From Euonymus europaeus (lineage: Eukaryota; Streptophyta; Magnoliopsida; Celastrales; Celastraceae), in NCBI GenBank assembly GCA_963580455.1, contig OY756965.1, forward strand, positions 21,364,902 through 21,428,901: DNA of 64,000 nt, read 5' to 3'. Within the stretch, counting starts at the first letter, position 1, and every line of letters starts with the position of its first letter. Shown one piece after another: positions 38,201 to 50,677 of this stretch. The notes below the pieces were generated by a model, which made no database searches, was not told where the DNA came from, and saw nothing but the letters and a program-made list of their open reading frames with translations. The position numbers and the translations under genes were made by a program.

Positions 38201-41200
38201 TGAAGATGCTTTTTAAAAGCCTCTTCTGAATGTTGAGCCATTTATCCAAGAAAAAGCTGGTAGTTCTGCATAATGTTTCAAATTTTTTTGGTTTTGACTA
38301 TGGGTTGTGGCTACGTGTTGGATTTTACTCTTTCCACAACATTTTCTTTCTAACAAGCTCTTAGCAGTTACATGAGAGGACTATTAATTTTACTGTAGAT
38401 TAAGAGAGCTTCAGTTTTAATTTTGTTAAATTTAGCATTTTAGCTTTGATGTGCTTTGCATGATGTTTAGATTACTAAACATAGAGTTACTCTATGATGG
38501 CGTGTTTTTAAATTCTTAAACAATTTTTTCTTCTTCGAGAGTTGTCTATCTGCCATTTGAAAATATGTTGATTGTTTCAGGTATCATCTCGACCATCTAG
38601 TTTTCTTCTTAAGCCTGTTGCCAACATGTTTCCAAGTTCAAATGATGGATCCAGTCTTGTGAGCTTTAAAAGAAAAGACATTGTTTGGGTACTTACAATC
38701 TTTCTATAGTCTTTTAGATATAGGGGTATCGTTTTGCAAATGATAATTTATCACAATTTAATAGTATTCTTGTATTTTTCTTCTGCAGGTTTTTCCACAA
38801 GCTGCAGATGTAATTGAACTGTTTATATATCTTAACGAACCTTGTCATGTCAGTCAGCTTCTTCTCACAATATCACATGGGGCAGATGATTTAACTTATC
38901 CATCAACTGTTGACGTAAGGACAGGCCGTCACATAGATGGGCTTAAACTACTTGTCGAGGTCTGTGTGCATATTCTATGCATTTTTGGTCTTTAAATGGT
39001 ACTGCTAAATTTGCATCTTGGAATTAAAAATTGTGTAGGGAAGAAGAATGCTTGCTCCTTATTCGACAAGCCAAAATACAAAGATTGATTTTAGTCTCTT
39101 TATGGCAATTTAAGTTTACATTTTAACCCCTGGATTTCAACTTTCTCTTGTGCTGCTTGAAAATGGCTGTAGAGGTGCATAGAGGGGACTAACATAGTCG
39201 GGATAAGGCAGGACTTTTATCTAGCTCATTGCTACGTGCCACAAGGGAGGCAGTATACATTAGAGGACAATTCGGAAGTCTCTGGGCTCCAACATCTCAA
39301 CTCCTTGTCAATATTCACCTTTGCAACATTTATGAGCGCTCACTTAATGCATCCAACTCCTGGCTTGCTTAATATTTCATCTCCTGCATTGACAATTGAC
39401 ATTCATAACACCTCTCTATTCCATTTTCTTAACCTTTCTTGGCAGAAGCTACTTTTGAGCCAGAACGAAACTAAGACTTGCCTTTTTGAATAAACCCTTT
39501 TACATGCTACCACATGGATTTCTAACTAAGAAGCACCAGTACAGCTAGCACCCCAAGGAACACGCACTGAGTGCATTTGGGGTGCCGGTGGTCCTTGATT
39601 CATTTGGGTGCAGCTGGGATACGGCTGAGTACTGCTGGGATACACCTCTAGGCCAATTAAATCATGTTTCAATTACGCTGCGATTCTTATTCTTTGTCCT
39701 CTGTTTTCATCTTCTTCCTCCCCTGTCTTCGTCTGAGATTCATTGCTGAAGATTCGGTGTTATTCGCATGAATCGAGTTGAGTTGGGTGCAAATGGATGG
39801 GGCATACGATTGATGGAGGAGAAGGTGGGGGTTAGGGCTTGTTTGGTCTTCACGGAGGAGAGAGAAATCGTCGTCACAGGAGGCCATGGAAGGGAGAGGA
39901 AGGAACTGAAAATGATTTGGGCGTTTTATTTTTCTGTTGGGCTTGGAGTACACAGTGGGACTTGTAGTTTTAGACCTAATTGACCTCCACTCCACAAACA
40001 TGCATGTTTTTTCTGTGCCTTGTTATCTCACTTAAATATTAAAATATATAATCGCTTCTCCTTATATTTACTAATTACTACACACACACAAAGAGTCTCG
40101 AAGAACTTTTATCCTATCAATATGGCCATTGCCAGAAAAAAATTTGCATCCCTCTCTGGTTTCAGTTTGATTTGATATTGTTAATTTGTTCAAAATATGT
40201 ATAATATATAAATATATTTCTAAATTTTATATATGAATATATGTAAAATAATATTCAATTATATAAGATGTATCCATCCACACCCGTATCCTAGTTTTTC
40301 GGAGAATTGACGAATCCCCGTATCCATATACCTGCGCCCATATCGGTGCTTCTAAGCTCTCTAATATAAAAGGAGTTTTCAGCTTTTTATACCTCCAAAA
40401 TTCAGTGTTAAAAGGAATTAGTTTTGAACTGTTCATTGTCAAGTGAAGTAGTTTGCCGTTCATAGAATTTCCAATTCCACCACTTAGCTGAAATTAAAAG
40501 ACCCAGTGATTCTTGAATGCGTTGAAAAATCCTACTGTCTCTAGTATGTAAGGTGCTTAAAATCAATTATTTTAAACTGGAAGATAAAAGCAAAACATTT
40601 TTTGTCTTGCTGCCAAGATGGTATTTTAACCTTTTATTCTTTCTTGGGTACAGATAAATCCACAAATTAATGAAATTGAATTTTGATTCAAACTTGTCAT
40701 TCTGGATTATTCAAGATAGAAAAGGAGAGAAATTTGTATCACATTCGTGTTTCTGTCAACTTTGTGTCAGAAGGGAGTGAAAGATATCCAAATTTTAGAT
40801 GAAAAGATAACTTTAGTATTCCTTCTCAGCCTTTGACCAAGGAGGATATATAAAGTCTAATTAAAAGGGAGTAACTGCTTACGTCCTCCAGTAATGGAGT
40901 TAGATGACTATGATATGCACTTCGGCGTATGTCCTGTCTATGTTTGTATGCCTGTCACTGTGCTTGTGCACATTTTCTGAATCTCCCTTTGTGTTTTTTA
41001 CAGGGTGCTTCTATTCCTCGATGTGCAAATGGGACTAACCTTTTGATCCCGTTACCTGGACCAGTTAGTTCTGAGGATTTGGCAATCACTGGAGCTGGTG
41101 CAAGCCTTCATGCTCAAGATACAACAATGTGTTCATTTTTGTATGATTTTGAAGAGCTAGAGGGAGACTTAGATTTTCTCACCCGTGTTGTGGCACTTAC

Positions 41201-44200
41201 GTTTTACCCTTCAATAGCTGGAAGTCGTATGACAATTGGTGAGGTAAGAGCAATTTTCTGAACTATGTTTTGTGATGAGCTAGTGATTTTGAGTTCTATA
41301 TCCATGATGATTGCATCATTAATTATGTTATTACATTCTATAATGCCATTCTTTGTTAGTGATTTCTCGTAAGACAACAATTGGATGGATTTTGGATCTG
41401 TAAGATATTGTTCTGGTTGCAAACGTTCACATTACTGGACACACAGACAAACAAGATATCTAGTGTCCTAGACAAAGCAATTATGGGGATAGATCTTTGG
41501 CAACTTGCCCTAACGTGCTTGTTGGTGGGTTTGCATTTTGTTCATTTTCTAAAGAGTATCTTGGTTTTTAAGCACTAAGTGATTGTGTGTTGCCATGTCC
41601 TATTCAAAGTCATTACAGGTATTCATCTTTGGGTGCCACCAGAACACTTGGGTAAAACATTTAGGAGACTGTCAATTACTTTCCAAAAAAGTGTGGTTAT
41701 ATGGAAATTGCAATCAGGGCATTTCTAGACTTATAGCATCAAGTCTGGTGTAAATCAACTCATAAATTCATAATTTAAGAAGAAAACAAATTCTTGTCAT
41801 ATGAGTTTTGAAGATGGAGTTATTATTGATTCCCCAAAAATGGGGTTTTGAAGCTTCAAATGATTTTTGTAAAGGTGCCAGTCTGCCAACCGTAGAGAAA
41901 TAAAACAAAACAAAACATGCAAAATCCTGTCCATTTACTGTATGCCTTAATTTTTTCTATTGGCGGTGAGGTACGGCACTCTATTTCAATCCCTTAGGTT
42001 GCAGGTTAATAGTTTTGAAGGGAAAGCATTGATTCTACAATTAGTGTAAGTACTAAAGATAACAAAATCATAGGCATACAAGAACTTGTTAGGTGTGAAA
42101 CTTGATCAATGCAAACATGGTTTCAACTGTATAGAACCATATTTGCATGGTGGCTGTGCCTTGATATGGAAGTGAGAGCAATGGTAAAAATATCTTTGAT
42201 GGAAGAAACAATTATTTCCTTGAATACTTTGTTATAGCACAGTGAAGTGATAACTGAGCGTTGATGGTAAGCGAGCGTTTGAACTTGGTGTCTTGTCACT
42301 ATGGTCTGAGTGATATTTTCCTTGTTTTTCTGGTTAGCTTTGCATGCATGTTTGTGAGTTTAAAATTTTGAAAATGATTCTAACTTGAAGATTTTGTGGG
42401 AAAGAATTTGATGTATATACTTCTCTATTTGAAAAAGGAAGAAGAAAAAAGAAAGTCAGCAATGGAGAACTAGTTAGGTTGGAAGTTGGGGGGATGTATG
42501 TGCATAACCTTTTTCACCCTTTGTGAAGTTTACTATCCATTATTCTCTCCTTAGCTTCTGCTGTATAATTTTTATGCTGTGAAATTGTGACAGATAGAGA
42601 TCCTCGGCGTTTCTCTACCTTGGAGGGATATATTTGCAAACAAAGGTCATGGTGCCAGATTGAACGAGGTTTTTAAAAAATTTCAGGAAGATGCTAACCC
42701 TTTTTTGTCTAATTTTGACACAAATCCATTTTCTGGCACTGATAATACTGAGAACAAACCTCAATCACTGCAAAAAGGTGGTTTTGACAACCTCGGGAAT
42801 GACCTTTTGACGGGAGACGACATTTTTTTCCTACCTGCTTCTCAACCTGCGATTGAAAATGTTGCTTACAATGGAAGTGACTTACTTGACTTTTTGGACC
42901 ATGATGTTGCTGAGTACCATGTTGTGAATGCTGATCATAAAATCTCTTATTTGCAAGACAAGAACCAATGTTCTTCAGGTAGCAGTGCTGAAAAGTACAT
43001 AAATTGTCTAAAATCCCTTACAGAGCCACAAATGGTATGTTGCTGCTGCTTTCTTTTTTATTTGAGCTGCTTTATTACTGGTTTCTTCATCCTTGAGAAA
43101 CCATCTGCAAGTAGTTAGATATATTTTTGTAATCATTTCTTATGTGTTGGCAACTTGATGCCTTGATATAAGTGGTATATAGTGAGGTGGTGTGTTGGTA
43201 ATTCTGCTTCTTAGATAATATTATGGAGTTTTGCATTCAAACTAAAACCTGCAATTTGTTTCATTCTGATATATATATAACTCCAGTGGCAAATCTAGAA
43301 AATATATAAAGAGGGGGTTTGGTTAGTGGAAGAGTCATGAATTTATAGGAGGGGACCAAGGTTAGCGCTGCCCCCAATTTTTGTTTGGGGGCTATTTACC
43401 GAAAAGTGACCAGAATAACCAAATATCTAAAGTAATTAAATTAAGTAAATATCTAAAATTAAAAAGTAAAATGTTCAATACAACAAAAAAAAAAAAAATC
43501 ATCCAAGTGATAGTAGACAATTTTTCATTGAAATCAAATTATCTATCATCAATTCATCATGTATGAGTGTGTATGAATCAATATTTGTTCTAATTTTTAT
43601 ATTAACCATACATATATTTATTAGAAAATATAAGTATATTGATAATACATACATTATACTTATTTTTTTGGTACATATAAAATTCAAGCCCCCCATTTGT
43701 TAGTGTGCATCTGCCACTGTCTACCTCTTCCTCATCCTAATACATTTCAATGGCACACAACTCTTCATGGTTTAGAATTTGGGGGTGTGTGAGGTGAGTG
43801 AGGAGAGAATAAGCAGCAGATGGGTTTTGAAAGAAGGCAGTCCTCGTTATCCTTGGTGGGATCACTGATTTTATTTCTTTTTTCCTTTTCTGCTTCTTTT
43901 GAATTTGCCTTTACAATATGAAAGTAAAAATTATGTCCTTCTCAAGCTTGAACACAAATATTAATCAAGTCAGCTTGATACGAATGTCGAAAGAAGTCCC
44001 AATTATATGGTTCTTAGAAAACTATTTCCCTTACTGATTGGCATGCGTAACATTATCGGATCAATATGCCTTTTCTCAAAGAGTCTCTGCTCTCTAAGAG
44101 TGACAATTTTTTTCTCTGTGCTTGGTCTTCTCATGAAAAGTAGGATTTGATGCAATATGCATAGAAAATTGGTTACTGAAGAACACCTAGTAGGCTTATT

Positions 44201-47200
44201 TTGAGAGAATCTCCTTTTCTCAATAAAGATTTACTACTCTGGCGCTCATTGATTACCTGCCCAATAAGAGAACCCAGCCACATGTGATGAGTCAGATCTT
44301 AGATATTCTAAACATGGATTATTTTTTTCTTTTTAAACTATCTCACAGCCCAGCAAGTAGTCTCTCAGCATTCTTGGCTTGAATTGTTCACAATGTGATC
44401 ACTTTGATGGTGAATTCTATGTCTGGTACTGTTACTATCATTCAATAAATAAATATCCGAACTACCTCTTGGAACAATCAAATCGTGGGCCAGAATCTTT
44501 TCTTAATTTCAGATGGTTTCACATAACTCTTGTTTCTTAATTTCAGTGACATTTTTCTTTAGTGACAAAGGCAATCCTTTCGACATAGCTATTTCAATGC
44601 CTAAAAAGTAACAAAGTGCCCCAAGATACTTGTGGCAGTGCTTAATTAAGAAAGATATCAGCTCGCAATACCACTGTCATTAACACCAACAGTGGGTGCA
44701 ATGTTATTGATTTATACGACATGAATAACTAAAAGGACATTGGTCATGCCACACAAACAGAGATTGATAAATGACTGTACTTTGTTTTTTGAATGCGACA
44801 TAGGGATAACTTTTTAGATTTGTAGAACCATGCTCTTGGAGACTGTTTCATTGCAATGGACTTGTTCAATTTGTAAAAATTATGAGACCCTTTCTATAGG
44901 CAGCATGTTTTTGAGGTTGCTTCTTGTACCCATCGTGTTGCCAGTTGCCTAGGCCCCTGGGTTGCCTTATTTGTTTGATACACATCTTCTGTAAAAGAGT
45001 TTCCAACACAGCACTGCAGTCTAATAGTTACTTTTGTTCTTTAGATACTCATGTGCCCAAGTGGAATCAAACCCCCGACCTTGTCGCATTAAGCTAAAGG
45101 CGATTCACCCTAAGAGATATTTTTATCATGTTGCTCCTTCTGGTCTGATTCATTCTGTCCAAGTTTGGACTTTGTCACAAGTTTTTTTTACCTTTCCCAT
45201 CTCCGCTTCCTTGCCCTACAAGGATTTCTTTCATATCTCTCTTTGAAGTGTTGCACTTTGACGAACTCATTAAAAAGGGGCTGTAGATGAATGGAGCAAG
45301 GTTGCGTAAGCAGCAACCTGGAAGATAGATGAGCTTGGATTGCTGGGTTAATGAACCGAGCTCATAAACTAGACTTAATTATTGTTCATGAAAAAAAAGC
45401 TTGCTGCCTAGTGGTAGCCAACTCCTTACTCTTTCACGAGGTGGAAGTTTATTTCCCCCCTCCTGCAAAACATTAATAACATAACCCACCATTTGTCGAT
45501 AAATATATATATATATATATATATATAGACATATATAAATATATATGTGTGTGTGTGTCTATACTGTTCATAAAAAAGATTGTTTTTGATTTGTGTTGTC
45601 TTATATATACATATATTATTTGTTTTAGGCTCTTTCGTGAACAGGCTCATTTATGGTTTCTTCACTTCTAATGAATAATGTCTAGGTATTTTGAATTTAG
45701 ATACAATTGATATGTATGAGATAGTTTTTGAATAATTTTACATGTTATTTCTTCACAATTGGAGTTATTTTAGTTTCTGTATATTTTAAGGTTATTTAAC
45801 ATTTGTTTGAAGTTGATGTGGCCAGCTTGTTAGGTACTAATCATAAAGCTTTTAGAATTACTCATGCAGGAGATCTTAAATAGTCGTAAGGAGCCTGTTT
45901 GATAATCGTGAACAAGGTTTGATTAATATAAAAATATCCAATGATGCTCAGTTTCGGAGCTTCATTTGAGATTGAGCTTGGCTTTAGACTATTTATCTTT
46001 TGGATGAAGCTTGAATGGGGTCCTTACATGACTGGGCTCAGACTTTGATCTCTCACATTGCATGCCGTTTGCCCATTTGTTGTTTTCATTAACTTTACAA
46101 AGAAAAAGAAGTTATGGAGATGCACTTGGACTTTATTGTCTAGCTGATTTGTTTGGTGCCACTTCTACAATTATGTAAAAAAAAAAAACCTTTGTGATGG
46201 ATCTCTGTTGACCAAATTATTTAACTTGTTATAATAGTGTAAATGTCTACTTTTTTGTGAATATATACGCATCCATGAATGGATTGTTGTTCTGTGACAT
46301 GATAAAGAAATATTCCAGACAGATCAGTAGAGAAATGCTTTCACATGTTGAGTTCTGATCTCCTGAAATATAAAATTTTACCCAATTGATATATCTGCAA
46401 CTTCTGCAGGTAAGAAAACTGCACTATGTGGAGGCCATGAAACTTGAAATTGAACGTTTAGAGCTGAAACTTTCTGCAGCTGAAAGAGACAGAGCGCTGC
46501 TGTCAATTGGAATTGATCCTGCTAGTATAAATCCGAATGCTCTGCTTGCTGAAGTACATGTGGGAAGATTATGCAGAGTTGCTAACAGCCTTGCATTATT
46601 AGGGCAAGCATCCCTTGAAGATAAAATTGCAGCTGCTATTGGTATTGGGAACATTGATGATAATGTGATAGATTTCTGGAATATTACTAGAATTGGGGCG
46701 AGCTGCTTAGGAGGTTTGTGTGAGGTGCAAGCTGAAACTAAAGCATCTCAACTCTCCTCCGACTCTCAGTCTATGTTCTTGTGTACACAATGTGAAAGGA
46801 AGGTTTGTAAGGTCTGTTGTGCTGGCAGAGGAGCTCTTCTGCTCCCAGACTACAACTCAAAGGAGATGACATATTACAATGGTCTGCCGACTATGGGTGG
46901 ATCGAGCCAAGCAGGCTATGCAAATCGCTCAGTAATACTTGATACTGTTATCTGTAAGAGATGCTGCAATGAGGTTGTCCTTGACGCATTGCTTTTGGAT
47001 TATGTTAGAGTCTTGATTAGCTTGAGAAGAAGGAATAGGGCAGATGGTGCTGCACAAAAAGCACTTGAGCAGGTTATAGGATCTTACTTGAAAGAGAGTC
47101 TTTCTGAAAGAACTCAGTTCTGTTATAGGCAGGAGCCAATTAAACTCCTTCAAAAATTACTTGGTGGAAAGGAATCGCTTGCTGAATTTCCATTTGCCAG

Positions 47201-50200
47201 CTTTTTGAACTCGGTATTATCTTGACACAATTTTTTTTTTAGCTTTAGGCATGCTTTATCCAATATCTGTTCTGTCATATTTTAGTTTTCTTTCTTTGCA
47301 CATTTTTCAAGGTTGATTTGGATTCACAAAAATTGATTTTTATATATATTTTGTGCTCGTAATTTTAGTTGACTTTTCGTCCTAGAATATATCTTGCTAG
47401 TTGTTTTGTTCTTGGTAAAATAAGTTTGCTTCTAGTTTGCCCATTTTTCTCCACAATCTTGTTGAAGAGTAACATTTTAGCTTGCGACTGTTCTTCAAAC
47501 CATTCTTTCTTGTTGTCCCAAATATGAGTGGAATGTCTCAGACTGACAGAAGTGACTAAGGAAGAGATGTAGCTTATTGGCATGGGTTCCAGCAATGTTG
47601 TGAATGAAGAGAACAAGTTGTCAAAGATGAGACTTGATTCGACTATTTTATTTTACTTATATGTGTGTGTGTGTAATCGTGTGAAAAAATGGTGCATTGC
47701 TATTTTCAATTGCTGTAGCACATATTACTTACCTTGCTAGTTTTTTTTTTTCCTTCTCTAGAATCGCTGGAGATTTCAGGTAGCTCTCTTCCCTGCATGG
47801 TTTGGCATTGGTTGGATATGTCTCTGGAATATCATCCCTTCTTCCTGAATGTGACTTTCAGATATATTCTCTTATTTTTCTCCCCTTATAGAGCACTTCT
47901 TTCCGTGTTACAGCACAGACAATTAGGAAGCCCGACCGGTGGCATGTATTTAGAATGTATTCTGTTATTGTTTTCCTTAGAGATAAAGCCTTGGGATTTA
48001 CGGTCTGTAGGTTGTAGTGCTTTATTATTGGGGATGTTTGCTTTTTAACCTTTTTGCATACAGTTTATTAAATAAATTATTCTTAACACCTTCTATGTAA
48101 CATTATATATATAGGTTGAAACTGCTGTGGATTCAGCACCATTTTTGTCATTGCTTGCTCCGTTGGATGTGGAATTGCGGCACTCATATTGGAAAGCTCC
48201 TACAAACACCACATGTATTGAATTTGCTATTGTACTTGGTACTCTTTCTGATGTCAGTGGAGTTATCTTGCTTGTTAGTCCATGCGGCTATTCTGTTTCT
48301 GATGCTCCCAATGTGAGTAGATCTGTCTATATATGCAGTCCTTTTTCATTTTTGACTGTCTTTAATGATCAGCTGTTACCTGCAATTGATTCCCATACTT
48401 CTGTAAATCATAAGTTTGCTTTGGTGTTACAATTCACCTTGTTCTTTTAACTATCTTTTATTCCTTTTTTACAATAAAAAATGCAAAAGAGGACCTGTTC
48501 TTACACTTTTTATAGCCATGGATAACTTGGTCCTGTTACACAATTGGTAAAATGTAATGGTGGAGGGCATCATTTTTTTAAAATTATGTTGAGGCTCAAA
48601 ATTTATGAAGATTTAATATATATGCACCCTCAGTTTGGCCGAGGCAAAAAATACACACTTGGCATGATTATAAATGCAGTTTGATGTCCTTGAGTGTTAT
48701 TACTTTAATGGGATGGAAACTGTATTATATTTTTTCCCCAAATTTTTTTAGGACAGAGGCCGCACTACGGAAAAAGGTATTTTCTAAACTAAGGATGTGA
48801 ATCGTAGCTTTGATATCATGTTAAAATAATAGTTTGATAATGTTGGTTTGATATTTGCGTCGTACAAATAGAGCGGTTATATAGGGGAATAGAGGCAAAG
48901 TCAAACCTAGAGACTAAGTAAATTTAGAAAAAAAGGAACATAATAAGAACCTAAATGGACATAACCTAGGAACTTGCTCATAATAATATATTCATTATAG
49001 TCCCCAATATCCCAAGTATAGTTAAATTGTTGGTACATCTGTCTCTGTGTCTTAAAACATTCTGCTACGCATTCTCATTAGTTCTGCAGTTTATGCTTTT
49101 ATTCAACTACTTCACTCCATTGACCATACAGGTTCAGATCTGGGCTGGCAATACAATAGACAAGGAGGAGAGGTCATGTGTGGGAAAATGGGATGTCAGC
49201 TCACTGCCTACTTTCTCCTCAGAACTTTGTGGTCCAGAAAAGGTTAATGGCAAGGACAATGTTCCTAGGCATGTTAAATTCTCCTTAAGAAATCCTGTTA
49301 GATGTCGCATCATTTGGGTAACTCTACGTCTTCAACGTCCTGGGTCGAGTTCTGTTAATTTTGAGAAAGACTTTGATCTCTTGTCTCTAGATGAAAACCC
49401 TTTTGCAGAAGTTAATCGACGTGCCTCTTTCAGTGGATTATCTGAAAATGAACAATGTCTTCATGCCAGAAGAATTCTCGTAGTTGGAAGCCCCATGAAA
49501 AAGGAAATGGAACTGACACCAACGCAAAGCTTTGACCAGATTGATTTGAATGGCTGGTTGGACAGAGCTCCCCAACTTAATAGATTCAAGGTACAACTTA
49601 TGCTTGTATGTACTCTCAAGTACATTGTCATTAGAATTTTGAATTTTATGCATTTTTCTTTTCAAAGGATAATCCTGTTTTTCTTTCTTTTAGGTCCCAA
49701 TTGAGGTTGAGAGGTTAATGGACAATGAGCTTGCCTTGGAACAATATTTGCTTCCTAATACTCCTTTGCTTGCTGGATTTCGTTTGGATGCTTTCAGTGC
49801 GATAAAGCCTCGAGTGACTCATTCGCCTTCTTCAGATGTGGATATTTGGGATACATCAGTTACGTGTTTAGAGGACCGACAAATCTACCCAGCTGTGTTG
49901 TATATACAAGTGTCTGCACTACAGGTACTTATCAAACATGCCTTAGTTTTCTTCTGTTGTAGTGAATTACCTAGCCAATGATGTAGTCAAGATCAGACAA
50001 TGCTGTTTTGTATCATACATAAAATATTGAAAAGAATTGGGCTTTGATATTTGTAGCATTGAGGGTTATCTCGGGTGCAAAAATTGCGTGAAAGTGAACA
50101 CTAGAGAGGCTTTTCATCACCTTGTTCAGCAGAAGAGTTTTTTAATAATAAGCCAAATCAACTAAACTCATTGGATATTCATAATGTTCCAAAATTTTAT

Positions 50201-50677
50201 ACGTCCAGTTGTTTGTGTGGAGCAAAAGCCATGTTCTACTGTATTAGTTAGTCAAAAGCATCTGTTTATTCCTTGATTATCTATTGCGCTTTTCACCATC
50301 GCAACTATTAGATGAAATTTGCTGAGTTCTGTCGTTCTAGTTTCAAAATGTAAGTAATCTATTCATATCGATCTTCTGAAGTTGTAATATTACAGGAATC
50401 GCACAAAATGGTAACTGTTGCGGAATATCGACTTCCTGAGGCTAAGGCGGGGACACCACTGTACTTCGATTTTCCTAGACCGATACAAACCCGGAGGGTA
50501 ACATTCAAACTTTTTGGAGACGTTGCAGCATTCACAGATGACCCGGCTGATTCAGATGATTCTGGTTCTAGAGCTTCTGTTTTGGCATCAGGACTCTCCT
50601 TGTCAAATAGAATCAAATTGTACTACTATGCAGATCCTTACGAGCTTGGAAAATGGGCTAGTCTGTCTGCTATTTGA
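26238..50677 (+). CDS. SAC9: SAC9: SAC-domain phosphoinositide phosphatase with WW domain (13 exons)
   Basis: Exons: 26238-26250, 26940-27538, 33721-33853, 36555-37768, 38581-38688, 38789-38959, 41004-41243, 42594-43034, 46410-47213, 48115-48312, 49132-49590, 49694-49924, 50396-50677. All junctions are GT-AG and in phase and sum to 1630 residues, the length I recall for Arabidopsis SAC9. The SAC catalytic motif CX5R reads [10 protein letters not shown] with Cys near 457. A WW domain (PLPPGWEKK...TTW) follows near 507-540. A predicted coiled coil ([12 protein letters not shown]) opens exon 9, and a Cys-rich patch (CTQC, CKVCC, CKRCC) follows. The family dephosphorylates phosphoinositides, chiefly PI(4,5)P2, and acts in endomembrane traffic and stress signalling. 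Intron 2 hosts a complete antisense chromovirus and intron 8 a hAT-type MITE. The splice sites look undamaged. Confidence 0.97.
27688..27992 (-). repeat. 3' LTR of the chromovirus
   Basis: 305 bp, identical to the other LTR by eye. Its first three bases on the minus strand (27992-27990) also form the TGA stop of gag-pol. The purine-rich tract before it lies inside the coding frame. Confidence 0.96.
27990..32663 (-). CDS. Chromovirus gag-pol polyprotein (1557 aa, unbroken)
   Basis: Gag includes [13 protein letters not shown] and VEEYTNEF (about residues 128-225). The CCHC knuckle [14 protein letters not shown] is near 350. The protease carries [12 protein letters not shown], the DGG variant of the DSG/DTG triad. 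The reverse transcriptase has [14 protein letters not shown] and catalytic [10 protein letters not shown]. RNase H starts [16 protein letters not shown]. The integrase has an N-terminal H2C2 zinc site ([10 protein letters not shown] to CQSC) and the core [11 protein letters not shown]. The C-terminus [14 protein letters not shown] resembles a chromodomain, which in chromoviruses guides integration to marked chromatin. No stop or frameshift was found. The start ATG (32663) lies in the primer-binding site, giving almost no leader after the LTR. It lies in a SAC9 intron on the opposite strand. Confidence 0.96.
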   Translation of the reverse strand: MVGRGARGRGGRGQSSQQSEFGELRQMVEDLSRAVLALQQRDAAEDRLEIPEGNREPGNLPEGSFEDSGSSEDDHRSSVDRPPSHRGGNVSRNRLEDRLVRALDLSGGGIRIEVADFSGNLHADDYLDWETSLESYFEWKPMADDRKVLFVKLKLKGAALQWWKRVDEQRVRQGKSKISSWVHMKAKLRKQFLPPDYSMDLYERYNVLRQKGQTVEEYTNEFINLTARVALNESEEQITSRYLTGLNQVVRDELGVVRLFTFADARQYALKAQQRLLRFGARRPINSRAESGPSKHRDLSSVDRGSSSTVPRPSGGRGEFAKGKEVQIFGTADTSGRSKFGNFSQVKCYSCGERGHTSYVCPQKKIALCDHEGENYEDQPPIFDEYDEAEEQVYPVEGEALVVRRIMVTPRGVNNEEWRRHELFKTRVLCNDKVCMVILDGGSCENIISDDAVRKLNLTVEKHPHPYQVAWLRKGSEIAVTNCCMVHFVFSNGVESSAKCDVVPMDACHILLGRPWQYDNDMIHHTKANTYTFKSGNRVMTLQPLRECVHSSAANDKFTGLFSAQQFEEDCCDSGWCLVLIHREGSVGYHEKAECANAFSGELQGLFQNFQRLFSEELPPGLPPMRSIQHAIDLVPGASLPNLPAYRMPPAHRKEMQRQVEELIQRGLIRESKSPCAVPALLTPKKDGSWRMCIDSRAINKITVKYRFPIPRLEEMRDMLVGSQVFSKIDLRSGYHQIRMRDGDEWKTAFKTPDGLYEWMVMPFGLSNAPSTFMRIMSDVLKPFIGSFVVVYFDDILVYSKSVEEHLIHLRRVLEVLDKDQLFINFKKCSFLCREVVFLGFIVSSAGLKPDPEKVRAVRDWPSPCSIGDVRSFHGLASFYRRFIRNFSAVMSPITDCLKSTKFEWSKAAQVAFSLIKQLLTEAPVLALPDFDKLFVIECDASHLGIGAVLSQEGRPIEFFSEKLTEAKRRYPTYDLEFYALVRAIQHWEHYLAYREFVVYSDHQSLRYLNSQSKLNPRHAKWSAFLQEFSFAIRYKAGEANKVADALSRRSLLLAVLRTQIVGFEELPTQYATDPFFCSIAADLQGSQATKKLPFRLQGGYLFRGNQLCIPVSSLREQIIRELHGSGLGGHFGRDKTLAMVSDRYYWPHMRRDVERYVKRCQSCQFGKGGTQNVGFYTPLPQPEKPWTHLSMDFVLGLPRTSKGFDSIFVVVDRFSKMVHFIPCSRTTDASHVAELFFREVVRLHGLPLSIVSDRDVKFMSHFWRSLWKRLGTELTYSSTCHPQTDGQTEVVNRSLGNLLRCLVGKHVKSWDTVIPQAEFAFNNSVNRSIKMTPFEAAYGLKPVHILDLSPLPPDSRISEEGVEFAEHIKRVHQEVKQAMEKSNLTYADAANKHRKMREFEEGDMVLVHMRKERFPKGTYNKLRARKFGPCEIKKKVGPNAYVIDLPGEFQISPIFNVADLYPFEGFSEEVDEVLSQMKHLPRAKPDVVEDVLDIKESISRRGNVCRRFLVKWLGKPASESVWIGEEELKTIDPEIYAEFESAFYPDPGSPPATRRG
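32682..32986 (-). repeat. 5' LTR of the chromovirus
   Basis: 305 bp. On the minus strand it starts TGATGCAGGGG and ends GTTTGCA. I find it identical to the copy at 27688-27992. Confidence 0.96.
32987..33720. other. Remainder of SAC9 intron 2
   Basis: AT-rich intronic DNA between the chromovirus and exon 3 with a normal polypyrimidine-type acceptor ending TTTAG at 33720. No other feature seen. Confidence 0.6.
33854..36554. other. SAC9: SAC9 intron 3
   Basis: 2.7 kb. Very AT-rich at 34230-34340. A less AT-rich segment at about 34970-35340 has overlapping open frames on both strands and a partly repeated GTGTGCGRGAGA motif; it looks like an inserted sequence but matches nothing I know. Confidence 0.5.
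38022..38106 (+). other. G-rich tract in SAC9 intron 4
   Basis: Many G runs on the sense strand (GGGTGGGGGG, GGG, GGGGG, GGGGGG with short T/A spacers) within 85 bases. It could form a G-quadruplex in DNA or pre-mRNA. No coding signal. Confidence 0.5.
38960..41003. other. SAC9: SAC9 intron 6
   Basis: 2.0 kb. The segment 39500-40000 is less AT-rich and has a 104-codon minus-strand frame without recognisable motifs; it may be inserted DNA. The rest is AT-rich intron. Confidence 0.45.
41244..42593. other. SAC9: SAC9 intron 7
   Basis: 1.35 kb AT-rich intron with GTAAGA donor and TGACAG acceptor. No embedded element recognised. Confidence 0.6.
43276..43727. mobile_element. Putative hAT-type MITE in SAC9 intron 8
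   Basis: The element spans 43284-43719 (436 bp). Its ends are inverted: CAGTGGCAAATCTAG at the left and, reading inward from the right, CAGTGGCAGATGCAC. CAGTGGC is a common plant hAT end. The flanking octamers TATAACTC (43276-43283) and TCTACCTC (43720-43727) match at 6 of 8 positions, consistent with an old 8-bp target duplication. No transposase is encoded. Confidence 0.6.
45503..45527. repeat. (AT)n microsatellite in SAC9 intron 8
   Basis: About 12 AT units, followed by a GT run near 45547-45558. Intronic. Confidence 0.9.

Noticed and set aside
39687..40001. A 104-codon minus-strand frame in SAC9 intron 6
   Set aside because: No known motif and no splice signals; probably inserted or random sequence.
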